Source of the DNA: Dawidia soli
GTDB lineage: Bacteria; Bacteroidota; Bacteroidia; Cytophagales; Cyclobacteriaceae
Assembly (NCBI RefSeq): GCF_018598185.1
Contig: NZ_JAHESC010000049.1
Location: 1-57,145, forward strand
DNA: 57,145 nucleotides
Reading direction: 5' to 3'
Made by a program: the position numbers and the translations under genes. Under the pieces are notes generated by a model, which searched no databases, had not been told where the DNA came from, and saw nothing but the letters and a program-made list of their open reading frames with translations. Below, in pieces: positions 33,660-42,956 of the stretch; the first letter of the stretch is position 1; each line of letters begins with the position of its first letter.

Positions 33660-36600
33660 TTAGAATGAAATGTTAACACCAATATTCACCAGCCGGTGCT
33701 GCGGGTACTGCAGGCCGTTCTCGTCGGCCACCTCGGGCTCCATGCCGTATTTTTTTACGTTGTCGATGGAGAACAGATTGAACGTATTGACATATACGCG
33801 CGCTTTCTTCAGTTTTACCTTGTCCAGCAGACTGGTCGGGATGGAATACCCCACCTCCATGGTCCGCAGACGCAGATACCGCACGTTGGTCACCCAGAAA
33901 TCAGAGACGCGGTAATTACTGTGGTCGCTGTTGGCATATCGCATTGTGGGATATTTACCGGGGATCCAGGCGCTGTTCGGATCATACGGATCGGCGCGGT
34001 GCCAGTGGTCGTCATATAGCTCGCGCAACAGGTTGCCACCGTTCTGGAAAGGCACGGCCATTTCCCAACGCCGGACATTGGAGTACATAGCGCCACCGGA
34101 GAAGTCCGCCCGGAAATCAAAATTCTTCCAGCCCATCGTGATGAACAGCCCGTAGTTCACGGTAGGGTTATTGGTACGCGAATAGCCGATGGGGCGCTCG
34201 TCATACCCGTTGATCACGGCATCGCCGTTTATATCCTCGTAGATCAGGTCACCCGGCAACAAGGTTTTATTACCCTGCCCGTCGATATCGACCGGATATG
34301 CCGCGATCTGTTCCTGGGATTGAAACTGACCGACCGCATGAAGGCCCCACAGCGGATCGGCCCAGCGGTTGGTCGAGGCGCCGTTATTCCGGTAATGATC
34401 CCAGGAGTTACCCCAGCTTAGCTCTGGCTTGTAGCGGGTTAATTGTTTTAAGCGCGAGTAGGCTATATTGCCACCCACGGAAAAGGTCACGCCGCGGAAA
34501 AAACCGGAATACGCCAGCGATGCTTCGCCGCCGACGTAGGCGTCGCTCCGTAAGTTCTCTGGCGCCAGGTTATAGCCGAGCTCGCTCGGCATTAATACGT
34601 CTTCCTTCGTTTGGAACAAGCCGGTACGTTTTCGGTAGAAGTAATCCAACGTACCCGTCAGCTTGCCACTCAGAATACCATAGTCGATACCGATATCCGT
34701 CATCCGGCTTTCCAACCACGAAATGTTGGTGATCGGCCTGCCGTCGCCCTGCACGTCGTAAGCGGTTTTTATCGTCGTGTTGTTGATGACCTGACCACCG
34801 GTGCGGATCATGTCCAGGATGGCGGTGGATGCGGGATACCGATATCCGGTGAGGTAATCGAACGGACCGATGGCGATGTTGTCATCCCCCAGCAGGCCGT
34901 ACGACGCCCGGATCTTTACATCGGTCAGTGTATTGGACAGTGCCGTGAAGTTTCGATAGAACGGCTCTTCGCTGACGCGCCACCCCGCGGAGACGGAAGG
35001 GAATACGCCCCAGCGCTTGCCGGGCGCAAACTTCCACGAAGCATCGCGCCGGCCGGCAACTTCAAAAAGATACTTGCCCTGGTAATCATACGACAGGCGG
35101 CCGACGTAACCGATGCGCGCTTCTTCATAGTCGGTGTCGTTGTAAGTATCGGTATCGTTAAACAATATGATCGGCAGCTCGTTCGTCTTGGGCACGGCGT
35201 GCACCCATACTTCTAAATTGCGTCGGTTGATGCGCTCCGCCACAAACGTGGCGGACAGGTTATGACGGCCGTTGAAGGTATGGCTATAATCCAATTGACC
35301 CTGCACTACCGTTTCGATGACTTTGCGCGTGCCCCGCTCGCGCCAGGGGTTCGTACTCCCGCCGGTCCGCACATAGGTGTCGGTGGGTTCGTCGTACGTA
35401 TAGGTATCATAGGTATATTCGTGGCCGTTCATGAGTCGATCGGCCAGGTAGTAAGAATAGATCCCGCGTGCCTTTAACCCTTTGATGGGCGTGTCGTACT
35501 CGCCGGTGAAGTTGAGCTGCAATACACGCCAGTCTTCCGTCCAGTACCCGGCGTCTTTTTTATTCAGCCAGGCAAAGTTCGTTTCGTCGTTCTGAATGTG
35601 GTTGGGATAGTTGGGGTTATCGTTGGCAAAGGGACGTTCGAACGGCCGGTTCCGGAACAAGGCAAAACGCGGCAGCCAATAATCGTCGCCACCGGGTATA
35701 CCCGGCTGATCGCGAGTCTCGATCCGCCCGTTGATCTGTGTGCTGATCTTAAACCGGTTCGTTACCTGGGCGCCGATATTGGTTTGAATGTTGGTACGCT
35801 CGAATGTATACTCCCGGCCCAGTACGGAAGATTGTTGTACGCGACCGAGTGAAAAGTAATAATTGATCTTCTCCGAGCCACCCGTGGCGCTGAGGGTAAC
35901 CGAAGACTGCGGGGCATCGCCCTTGATAATAAATTTATACCAGTCGAAGCTGCGGTAGCCTTTCTCCGTGCCGGCCTGCCACTTGGCCAATTCCTCGATG
36001 GGCATGATGTCGCTGGCGGGCTTCCCGTCGTTTACGTCGGCTTCCACTTTGGCCGTATACCACTCGCCCGCGTTGACCGTCTTGGGAAAGCGCGTCCAGT
36101 TCTGCCAGCCGGTGTACGCATCGAGGCTGAACGTATTGCCGGTGCCCGTTTTTCCTTTCTTGGTGGTAACGATCACCACACCGTTGGCGGCACGCGACCC
36201 GTATACCGACGCGGAGGCATCTTTCAGGATCGAAATGCTCTCGATATCGTTGGGCGAAATATTATTGAATTGTCCTTCATCTTTTTGAATGCCGTCGATG
36301 ACAAACAACGGACTGCCCATGTTGCGGATCTGAATGGAAGCGCTCGATCCGGGACGACCGTCGGCTTGCCGGAACGACAACCCGGGAAGTTTACCCGCCA
36401 GCATAGAGCTGGTCGTGACCGAGTGTACGCTCTCCAGGTCTTTACTGGTAACAGCCGACACCGAGCCGGTCACAGTCTCCCGCTTCTGCGTACCGTAACC
36501 GATTACCAGGATCTCTTCCAGCGACGAAACATCCGGCGTCATGGTCAGGTCGATCACCGTTTGATTGTTCACCGTCACCTCCTGGCGCGCATACCCGATA

Positions 36601-37241
36601 AAGGTAAAGACCAGAACTCCGTTGGATGCAAATTCTTCAGGGATCCGCAACGTGTAGCGGCCATCCTGGTCCGTTACCGTGCCCACGGTGGTGCCCTTTA
36701 CCAGGACACTGACACCGGGAAGCGGGTCGCTATTCTCGGCTACCACTTTGCCCGACACGGTCAATTCATACTTCACAAAATCATCCGTCGCCTCGTCGCT
36801 CGCAGACGCCACGGCTTCTCCCGCTGCCACAAGCGCGAGGCTGGCAGTCGATGTATGCAATGTCAGCTCCGCTCGCTTTTTCTTGAGAATGATCTGATCT
36901 CCTTTGATCTTAAAATCTACTTCAACACCCTTCAGTAACGCAGAGACCGCGGTCCGGATGGGAACATTTACAAGCCTGGCGGTAACTTTTTTTGAATCGT
37001 CGATCAACCGGTGGTTGTAGAAAAAACGATAAGGTGTTTTATCCTCGAGCAATGTGATAGCATCTTTTAGCGTAGTCTGTTCAAAGGATACCGTAATACG
37101 TTCGCTTTTATGCACAGTATCGGCCTGTAGCTGGAAAACGCTGAGATACGCCATGAGAAACGCCACCATACCTGTAATTACTTGAGTGCCTGGGTATTGC
37201 CAATAGGGATCGGGACTTTCGTTCCGTAAAGTTTTTTTCAT
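33660..37241 (-). CDS. SusC/RagA-family receptor with N-terminal STN signalling domain (PUL B)
   Basis: A 1193-residue TonB-linked outer-membrane receptor. After the signal region there is a secretin/TonB short N-terminal (STN) domain at about 45-125 (ITVSFEQTTLKDAITLLEDK). In Bacteroidota this domain contacts FecR in the periplasm and passes substrate binding to an ECF sigma factor. A carboxypeptidase-regulatory-like domain (about 150-245), the plug (SLEEILVIGYGTQKRETVTG, PLFVIDGI, ISILKDASASVYGSRAANG) and the barrel follow, ending in NISF. The fecR gene lies upstream with a 174-bp gap that contains two hairpins, one at 37286-37308; susD follows after 13 bp. The presence of STN fits sigma/FecR control and contrasts with the two HTCS-linked SusC proteins here. 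Confidence 0.97.
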   Translation of the reverse strand: MKKTLRNESPDPYWQYPGTQVITGMVAFLMAYLSVFQLQADTVHKSERITVSFEQTTLKDAITLLEDKTPYRFFYNHRLIDDSKKVTARLVNVPIRTAVSALLKGVEVDFKIKGDQIILKKKRAELTLHTSTASLALVAAGEAVASASDEATDDFVKYELTVSGKVVAENSDPLPGVSVLVKGTTVGTVTDQDGRYTLRIPEEFASNGVLVFTFIGYARQEVTVNNQTVIDLTMTPDVSSLEEILVIGYGTQKRETVTGSVSAVTSKDLESVHSVTTSSMLAGKLPGLSFRQADGRPGSSASIQIRNMGSPLFVIDGIQKDEGQFNNISPNDIESISILKDASASVYGSRAANGVVIVTTKKGKTGTGNTFSLDAYTGWQNWTRFPKTVNAGEWYTAKVEADVNDGKPASDIMPIEELAKWQAGTEKGYRSFDWYKFIIKGDAPQSSVTLSATGGSEKINYYFSLGRVQQSSVLGREYTFERTNIQTNIGAQVTNRFKISTQINGRIETRDQPGIPGGDDYWLPRFALFRNRPFERPFANDNPNYPNHIQNDETNFAWLNKKDAGYWTEDWRVLQLNFTGEYDTPIKGLKARGIYSYYLADRLMNGHEYTYDTYTYDEPTDTYVRTGGSTNPWRERGTRKVIETVVQGQLDYSHTFNGRHNLSATFVAERINRRNLEVWVHAVPKTNELPIILFNDTDTYNDTDYEEARIGYVGRLSYDYQGKYLFEVAGRRDASWKFAPGKRWGVFPSVSAGWRVSEEPFYRNFTALSNTLTDVKIRASYGLLGDDNIAIGPFDYLTGYRYPASTAILDMIRTGGQVINNTTIKTAYDVQGDGRPITNISWLESRMTDIGIDYGILSGKLTGTLDYFYRKRTGLFQTKEDVLMPSELGYNLAPENLRSDAYVGGEASLAYSGFFRGVTFSVGGNIAYSRLKQLTRYKPELSWGNSWDHYRNNGASTNRWADPLWGLHAVGQFQSQEQIAAYPVDIDGQGNKTLLPGDLIYEDINGDAVINGYDERPIGYSRTNNPTVNYGLFITMGWKNFDFRADFSGGAMYSNVRRWEMAVPFQNGGNLLRELYDDHWHRADPYDPNSAWIPGKYPTMRYANSDHSNYRVSDFWVTNVRYLRLRTMEVGYSIPTSLLDKVKLKKARVYVNTFNLFSIDNVKKYGMEPEVADENGLQYPQHRLVNIGVNISF

Positions 37242-37285
37242 AACTTCGAAAGTTGATTAGTAAGAGTCCATTTTATTAATCTGGC

Positions 37286-37308
37286 GAGGCACCACCTGGT
37301 GGCGCCTC
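37286..37308 (-). promoter_or_regulatory. Hairpin between fecR and susC (PUL B)
   Basis: GAGGCGCCACC and GGTGGTGCCTC (- strand) face each other with one G-U pair. A second stem lies at 37318-37341 (CGGAGGGTG/CACCTTCCG on +), followed by a T-rich run on the + strand. They may lower readthrough from fecR or stabilise susC mRNA; no direct proof. Confidence 0.4.
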
Positions 37309-37415
37309 ACGTAAGGTCGGAGGGTGCTCGAACACCTTCCGATTCTTTTTTTATAGGTATATCATTCTATGTCGTTATCGCATCCTATAGGGGTTTGGGG
37401 TTAGTATTTTTCGTA

Positions 37416-38471
37416 TCAGTCACAGAGTTTTCCGAGTATAAGAACCTTCGCGCCGTCGATCCTGTAATCGATGCCCTCCGCGTCCTTAAACAGCTCCAGC
37501 ACTTCTTCCAACGTCTTGTTGTCTACCTTGGCAGAAAAGTGACAGTGTAACGATGCGCGATCTTCCACCTCGATGGTGACATTGAACCACCGCTCCAACT
37601 CGTTCACGATGTCGGACAACGGTCGGTCGTCGAACAATAGCTGACCGTCCCGCCACGATGTGAAACCGACCGCCTCGTCCTTATCTTCCAGGAAGATCTT
37701 TTTAGTCTCTTTTTCAAATACCGCTTGCTGGTTCGGCAGCAGGGTAAGCTTAGTGGAATCGAGGGAAGATTCTATCGTTACCTTACCCTCGATGAGCGTG
37801 GTCTCGATCGTCCTGTCTTTTCCATACGACCTGACGTTGAACGATGTGCCCAGCACCTTGATGCGGATGTCGGAGGTGTGAACGATAAAAGGCTTTTGTT
37901 TATTCTCGGTAACGTCGAAATAGGCTTCGCCTTCCAGCTCGATCTCGCGTGTCGCTTTGCCTTTGAAGCTCCGGGGATAGGTTAACCGGCTCTCGGCATT
38001 CAGCCATACTTTTGTTTCGTCTTCCAGGATAATGAACGTGCGATCGCCCCGGGCCGTGACCTGGTTGACCGTCGGATTAAAAAAGTAGAGTGCCGTCGTG
38101 AGCAGCACCAGCGCCACCGCCGCGGCCGCATACCAATACATCCGCGATCCGCGCTTACGCGCGTCATCCGAGGGTGGAAGATCCAAGCTTCCCGCAAGGG
38201 GCGGATCCTGTACGGGATGCCCCTCCGTTTGGTCGATCTCGGCATCGATCCTCTTCTTCAGGCTGGAGATGCGCGATTGAAAAACATCGCTTTCGCGAAA
38301 ATGAAACAACAGCAAGAACTGCCGTGCTTCCTGCACCTCGGCTTGCTTGTAAGGATACTGCCGCATGAAATCCTCCCAAAATCTACCAGTGGACTCATCC
38401 GGCGAAAACACCCATTGCTGGAAATATTCATCCTTTATAAAGTCGTCAGAAGAAAAATCGGAGTAGTTCAT
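37416..38471 (-). CDS. FecR-family anti-sigma factor (PUL B)
   Basis: A 351-residue single-span inner-membrane protein. The cytoplasmic N-part (about 1-110) is the sigma-binding region; one helix lies at about 112-131 (WYAAAAVALVLLTTALYFF). The FecR domain is at about 135-235 (DRTFIILEDETKVWLNAESRL, IELEGEAYFDVTEN, IKVLGTSFNVRSY) and the C-terminal DUF4974 domain at about 270-345 (LLFDDRPLSDIVNELERWF). It should hold the ECF sigma in check until the STN domain of SusC signals. It is the first gene of the operon; its sigma partner is not next to it, and the only candidate in the window is the ECF gene at 27387, facing the other end of the operon. Confidence 0.95.
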   Translation of the reverse strand: MNYSDFSSDDFIKDEYFQQWVFSPDESTGRFWEDFMRQYPYKQAEVQEARQFLLLFHFRESDVFQSRISSLKKRIDAEIDQTEGHPVQDPPLAGSLDLPPSDDARKRGSRMYWYAAAAVALVLLTTALYFFNPTVNQVTARGDRTFIILEDETKVWLNAESRLTYPRSFKGKATREIELEGEAYFDVTENKQKPFIVHTSDIRIKVLGTSFNVRSYGKDRTIETTLIEGKVTIESSLDSTKLTLLPNQQAVFEKETKKIFLEDKDEAVGFTSWRDGQLLFDDRPLSDIVNELERWFNVTIEVEDRASLHCHFSAKVDNKTLEEVLELFKDAEGIDYRIDGAKVLILGKLCD

Positions 38472-38580
38472 GTTAGCTAGCGTTCAATCGTTGTAACACC
38501 AGCAAAAGCGCGGTTTTCAATTATTACCCCTCCCTTTCGTAAAATTTATTTCAAAAGGCATCTGCCGCGAGATCTTAAAT

Positions 38581-38611
38581 AAAAAAAGGCACTGATAATC
38601 AGTGCCTTTTT
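38581..38611. terminator. Bidirectional terminator after the bestrophin gene
   Basis: GGCACTG (38588-38594) pairs with CAGTGCC (38600-38606), flanked by seven A on the left and five T on the right. Oriented for the - strand bestrophin gene; also shields the fecR promoter. Confidence 0.85.
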
Positions 38612-38635
38612 AGTGTAACGGTGCTGCTCAAAACG

Positions 38636-39643
38636 CTACAGCACAATATTATGCACCGGTGCCACGGGCGCCGGCAGCTGTGCATCGTCGAGCATTTCCT
38701 TCAGGTCTGTTTCGATCATCTTACTGATCTGGGTGATCGGCACATCGTTGGGGCTGCCTTCAAACGGATTGATGGAGCTATCGCCGACAGCATCCAGCGT
38801 CACGAACGCCCACCCCACGATCGTAGTGAAGGGAATGATAAAATGGATGGTATAGCCCTCCAGCAACGTGCCGTCGCCCAGGTGCGTGAACTCCTTCAGC
38901 AACCCGAACGGCAGCAGGATCACAAACAGATGCAGCAGGTAGGTAGTGATGGACGAGAAGTTGCGCGGGTAGGGAAAGTTCTTGATCCGCTCGGCATTGC
39001 CCTGCTGTTCGTATAACGCCGTGATGCTGGCTTGCAATTGCAGCTGCTGAAAATCATTGAGCACGCCCTGTTGATGCAGGGCGGCGATCGTCTCCGACTG
39101 CAACGCGAGCGTCTGCGACGCGCGGTTCTTCTTGCCCAGCAAATACCGCAGCTCTTCCGGACTCAAAAATTCTTGCACCGCCGCCTCCAACGGCTCGTTG
39201 CGTTCCGGAATAGCATACGCCCCGGCCATGTATTCTTTATAACGCACTTCGTCCATGATCTCCCACGGCCGCGGGTCGCGCAGCTGGTAGCGCAAGAACG
39301 TAAGCCAGGCAAAGTGGCGGTTGAACAGCAGCCGCACGGTAGCATTGTTTTTTCCGCCGGCAAAGTCGCGGGCCTTTACCGCAAACGCGCGGCTGTCGTT
39401 GATGATCGCGCCATAGATCTGTCGCGCCTCCCACAGCCGGTTATAGCTGGCGTTGTTCTTAAAGCCGACGATAAAAGCGACAGCCGTACCCAGCATGGCC
39501 ACGGGCATCCAGGAAATGCCGATAAAGGTCCAGCCATAACAATAAAAAACCGTGGGGATGATCGCGATGATGAGGCATTTGTAGATATCGCGTCGACTCC
39601 ACAGAACAAACTCTTTCAGACTATAGCGCTTGCCGATATGCAT
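38636..39643 (-). CDS. Bestrophin-family ion channel
   Basis: A 335-residue inner-membrane protein of the bestrophin/YneE family (PF01062), pentameric channels for chloride or other ions. ATG 39643 (MHIGKRYSLKEF) is taken as start; in-frame ATG 39688 would add 15 residues that lie in the divergent promoter region. Seen: helices at about 25-65 (YKCLIIAIIPTVFYCYGW, MPVAMLGTAVAFIVGFKNN), the signature NNASYNRLWEARQIYGAIIN, a cytoplasmic helical region and a second helix pair near 225-265 (ITTYLLHLFVILLPFGL, FIIPFTTIVGWAFVTLD). The Ile/Phe-rich neck is not clear enough to predict ion choice. Transcribed divergently from the M50 gene. Confidence 0.9.
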   Translation of the reverse strand: MHIGKRYSLKEFVLWSRRDIYKCLIIAIIPTVFYCYGWTFIGISWMPVAMLGTAVAFIVGFKNNASYNRLWEARQIYGAIINDSRAFAVKARDFAGGKNNATVRLLFNRHFAWLTFLRYQLRDPRPWEIMDEVRYKEYMAGAYAIPERNEPLEAAVQEFLSPEELRYLLGKKNRASQTLALQSETIAALHQQGVLNDFQQLQLQASITALYEQQGNAERIKNFPYPRNFSSITTYLLHLFVILLPFGLLKEFTHLGDGTLLEGYTIHFIIPFTTIVGWAFVTLDAVGDSSINPFEGSPNDVPITQISKMIETDLKEMLDDAQLPAPVAPVHNIVL

Positions 39644-39759
39644 GGTGAATAAGGGGGTTAGTGCTCCAAAAATATGCAAAACACGCAAAAGCGACTACAA
39701 TCTTACTTCCCGGCCGGGAACACCCCCAATTGCCGTACCTTTACCATAACCCTACCTGC

Positions 39760-40989
39760 ATGAGCGCGCGATTATTCTTTACGCTCCTTCCTCCATACGC
39801 CCTGGCGTGTGTGGCCCTGGGATTGGCCACAGGCCCGCTCGTTCCCGACAATCCCGTCATACCGAATGCACTCGTATATTTCGGCCTGTACGTGCTGGCG
39901 CTCAAGCTCGCCGTCATCATACACGAAGCCGGCCACCTGGTGTTTGCGCGCCTCGCCGGCGGGAAGCCCATCCGCATGGTGCTGGGCATGGGAGTGCACG
40001 AATTATACCGCCGCCACGTGCGCGGCGTAGACATCATTATACACAAGAACTTCCGCGGCGGTTATGCGCAGGCATCGTTCACCACCGGCAGCCACCTCAA
40101 GCTGCGCTACGCCTGCTACATGGCCGGCGGCGCGCTGGGCAACCTGGTCGTGGCCGCTGTATTCCTGGCCCTGGGCGGCCCACCGCGCTGGCCGCACGAA
40201 ACATCGTTCTATGTAGACCTCTCTTCCATTATCATCACCAGCAACGTACTGCTGGCCGTCGGGAGCCTGGTACCGTTCATGACCAACGTACAGGGACGCC
40301 GTGTTCCCACCGACGGCCTGTATCTGTTAAAGCTGCCCTTCATCGCCCGCAAGGATGTAAAGTTCAACGCCGATGCCGACGCCCTCTACGACATTCACCG
40401 ACGCATAGAAGCCCGGGAATATACCGAGGCGCTTCCCTTGCTGCAGGCCTACCTCGAAAAGCATCCCACCGAGCACATCCAGCAGCTCACGCGCGCACTC
40501 CTCCTCCTCAAGACCGGGCAGTTCGACGCAAGCCTGAGCCTGACACTCCAGCTGCGCGAGCACCTGCACGAGAAAGCCTTTAAGCCGTTTACCGGCCTGT
40601 TCTACAACCTGCTCGCGTGGACCTACCTCGTACACGACAACATCGAACAAGCCGACATCCACTCTGCATTAGCCATACAAGCCGTACCCGGCGACATAAA
40701 CTTTCGCAGCACCCGCGGCGCGGTGTTGATCGAAAAAGGCAAGATCGGCGAAGGCGTTCCCAGCCTGCTCCAGTCGATGGACTTTGAATACGTAAACAAC
40801 GCCACGCTCTCCGCCGCCATCCACCTGCTGCTGGCGTGCCACCGCAAAGGCGACCTCATCACACGCGACAAATACCACGCATTCCTCGAAGCCAACTATA
40901 CCCGCCTGGATGTGGACGAAAAACACCTGCTCGACCGCATCCTGTCGCGTACCGGGCTGACGCTGCGCGCTGCGACACACACTGTATAA
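39760..40989 (+). CDS. M50 (site-2 protease-like) membrane peptidase with TPR region
   Basis: A 409-residue membrane protein. ATG 39760 (MSARLFFTLLPP) is preferred; an in-frame ATG at 39661 would add 33 residues spanning a likely -7 element (TACCTTTA at 39736-39743). The zinc motif HEAGH (55-59) lies in the second helix and a T-D185-G near LVPF gives the third metal ligand, both hallmarks of site-2 proteases that cut within membranes. From about residue 205 the protein changes to soluble helical repeats (ALYDIHRRIEAREYTEALPL, LLAWTYLVHDNIEQADIHSA), TPR-like. No PDZ domain was seen. The protein cut by this enzyme is unknown; anti-sigma factors are typical family substrates but no link to the FecR gene here can be shown. 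Confidence 0.82.
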   Translation: MSARLFFTLLPPYALACVALGLATGPLVPDNPVIPNALVYFGLYVLALKLAVIIHEAGHLVFARLAGGKPIRMVLGMGVHELYRRHVRGVDIIIHKNFRGGYAQASFTTGSHLKLRYACYMAGGALGNLVVAAVFLALGGPPRWPHETSFYVDLSSIIITSNVLLAVGSLVPFMTNVQGRRVPTDGLYLLKLPFIARKDVKFNADADALYDIHRRIEAREYTEALPLLQAYLEKHPTEHIQQLTRALLLLKTGQFDASLSLTLQLREHLHEKAFKPFTGLFYNLLAWTYLVHDNIEQADIHSALAIQAVPGDINFRSTRGAVLIEKGKIGEGVPSLLQSMDFEYVNNATLSAAIHLLLACHRKGDLITRDKYHAFLEANYTRLDVDEKHLLDRILSRTGLTLRAATHTV

Positions 40990-41019
40990 AAAAAGGTGGA
41001 CGTTCGTCACATCCACCTT
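40988..41019 (-). terminator. Terminator of the sulfatase gene
   Basis: AAGGTGGA (40993-41000) pairs with TCCACCTT (41012-41019). In - orientation the stem is followed by a T-run (A-run at 40988-40994 on +). It lies between the convergent M50 and sulfatase genes. Confidence 0.75.
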
Positions 41020-41045
41020 CCCCTTACCTATCAAGTCTCTGCTAC

Positions 41046-42746
41046 CTACTTAGGCTTTGGATATACTTGATGTGTTCGCGCCCACTGTTGCCACTGGGCA
41101 GCAAGTTCCTGCACCTTGGCCGGCTGTTGCGCCGCCAGGTCGTGCAACTCCGTCTGATCTTCCTTGATCTTATACAAATGCCAGGTCGTGTCACGCGCCG
41201 TCGACACCAGCTTCCATTCACCGCTGCGCACGTAACGCGCGTTGAAGTGCTCGTTATACAACGTGCGGTCGGTCTTCTCGGTACCCTGCGTCAGCGCAGC
41301 CAGTAAGCTGGTGCCTTGCATCGGCGTGATCGTACGGTTGTCGTACTGCGCCGGGTACTCCGCTTTTGCCAGCTGTAAAAATGTCGGCATAAAGTCCGTG
41401 AGGTGCGCCACCGTCTTGTTGAATTTACCTTTTTGCGTCGCGGCAATCCCCTTCGGCCAGAACGCGATCATCGGCGTGCGGATCCCCCCTTCGTAGGACT
41501 CGGCCTTGGCATATTGATACGGCGTATTCGCCACGTTGGCCCATACCGGACCGATCGAAGCAAAGGTCGTCTCCGGCCCCGGCAATACTTCCTTCTGCAG
41601 CGGATAGACAATGGTCTCGCCCGCACGCGTCTGTCCCGGGCGGTCAAACCCCGGACCATACCGCTCGCAGATCTCCGGGCTCGCCCCGTTGTCACTCAGG
41701 AACATAATGATGGTATTATCCAACTGGTTCGTTTCGCGCAGCGCCGTGAGGATGCGGCCGATGCCCTGGTCCATGCGATCCACCATCGCCGCGTGCACGG
41801 CCATGGCATGCGCGTCCCATTTCTTATGGGGGTTCGTTTCCCACGACTGTTTATCCTTACTCATGCGCGGCGACAGCGGCGCCGTCTTCGGATCGATCAG
41901 GCCCAGGTCCACCATGCGTTTATACCGCGCCTCGCGGATCGCATCCCACCCTGCCGTATAAGTATTCTCGTACTTGCGAATGTCTTCGGGCAGCGCGTGC
42001 AACGGCCAGTGCGGGGCCGTATGCGCCAGGTAGATAAAGAACGGATCTTTACCGTTGGCATACGACCGGATATAGCTCGCCACGGTGTCATTGAGCGCAT
42101 CGGTGTGATAATAGTTCTTCGGTACGGACTCCACCGGCGTGGTACCATGCACCAGGCTGAACGGATCGAAGAAATCCACCACGCCAAAGATGTTTCCATA
42201 ATATTTCTCAAAGCCGCGGTTCGTGGGGTACTGCCCGATCGGCGAGAACAGCGGGTGCTGCTCCTGGTGGTTCAGCCAGCGGTTCTGCGCTTCCTTGGTA
42301 GGCTGCTCGATCGTGTTCGACACATGCCACTTGCCCGACATCGCGGTACGATACCCACCGCGCTTCAGCGCCTCTGCCAGTGTAATGGTATTCTCGGTGA
42401 TATACCCGCGGTAGCCGGCTTCATGCCGGTCCGTCGTCATTTCGCCGATGCCCGCCTGGTGATTGGAAATGCCGGTGAGCAACGCCGCCCGCGAGGGGCA
42501 GCAACGCGAGGTGTTATAGAACGAGGTAAAGCGCACGCCGTTCTGCGCGAGGTAATCGAGGTTGGGCGTTTGGATCTCGCCGCCATAACAGCCCAGATCC
42601 GAATACCCCAGGTCATCCGCGAGAATGAGAATGATGTTGGGACGGTCGTCGGGTTTGTTGGCGGCGGTGTTGGTAGTCTGTACGTTGGAGCAGCTGCTGA
42701 AGAGGGCGGCTGATAACAGCAGGCTGGTGAGTTTTTTATGCTTCAT
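41046..42746 (-). CDS. Arylsulfatase (S1 family, formylglycine type), lipoprotein (PUL C)
   Basis: A 566-residue sulfatase that should remove sulfate esters from a glycan. Lipobox FSSC (Cys19) anchors it in a membrane. Catalytic features: [10 protein letters not shown] with metal Asp pair (44-45), and the maturation motif C82[10 protein letters not shown], where Cys82 would be turned into formylglycine by an anaerobic or FGE-type maturase encoded elsewhere. GKWHVS (a catalytic Lys/His pair), HTAPHWPLH and [10 protein letters not shown] follow in the usual order. The tail ([20 protein letters not shown]) is the C-terminal subdomain of arylsulfatase-A-like enzymes. Last gene of PUL C, 210 bp after the glycosidase gene; the spacer holds a dispersed repeat. 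Confidence 0.95.
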   Translation of the reverse strand: MKHKKLTSLLLSAALFSSCSNVQTTNTAANKPDDRPNIILILADDLGYSDLGCYGGEIQTPNLDYLAQNGVRFTSFYNTSRCCPSRAALLTGISNHQAGIGEMTTDRHEAGYRGYITENTITLAEALKRGGYRTAMSGKWHVSNTIEQPTKEAQNRWLNHQEQHPLFSPIGQYPTNRGFEKYYGNIFGVVDFFDPFSLVHGTTPVESVPKNYYHTDALNDTVASYIRSYANGKDPFFIYLAHTAPHWPLHALPEDIRKYENTYTAGWDAIREARYKRMVDLGLIDPKTAPLSPRMSKDKQSWETNPHKKWDAHAMAVHAAMVDRMDQGIGRILTALRETNQLDNTIIMFLSDNGASPEICERYGPGFDRPGQTRAGETIVYPLQKEVLPGPETTFASIGPVWANVANTPYQYAKAESYEGGIRTPMIAFWPKGIAATQKGKFNKTVAHLTDFMPTFLQLAKAEYPAQYDNRTITPMQGTSLLAALTQGTEKTDRTLYNEHFNARYVRSGEWKLVSTARDTTWHLYKIKEDQTELHDLAAQQPAKVQELAAQWQQWARTHQVYPKPK

Positions 42747-42786
42747 TCTTGGCTTATACTATGGTTGGTAAGAGAGGTGTGGGGTG

Positions 42787-42885
42787 TGGGAGGCGGTCGG
42801 AAGACTCGCGCCAGATGCCAGTTGCTGGCGCCGGTGTGTCACCGGTGCCCAGTATGGCAGCGGTCTCCTGACCGCCTTCCGGTCT
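42787..42885. repeat. Dispersed intergenic repeat, copy 1
   Basis: Contains CGGTCGGAAGACT, a GCCAG-TTG-CTGGC hairpin, a CCGGTG-TGT-CACCGG hairpin and GCGGTCTCCTGACCG. The outer strings recur in the same order, inverted, at 56993-57090. Non-coding; probably a genome-wide repeat family. Confidence 0.6.
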
Positions 42886-42956
42886 TAAAAGACAAAAAGG
42901 TAAAAGCCCAGGGAACAGCCAGCACAGCAAACTCCCCAAGGGCATCTTAACCAAAC

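Noticed and set aside
37318-37345. Hairpin plus T-run between fecR and susC as a terminator on +
   Set aside because: No + strand gene is upstream for it to terminate; kept only as a possible regulatory structure.
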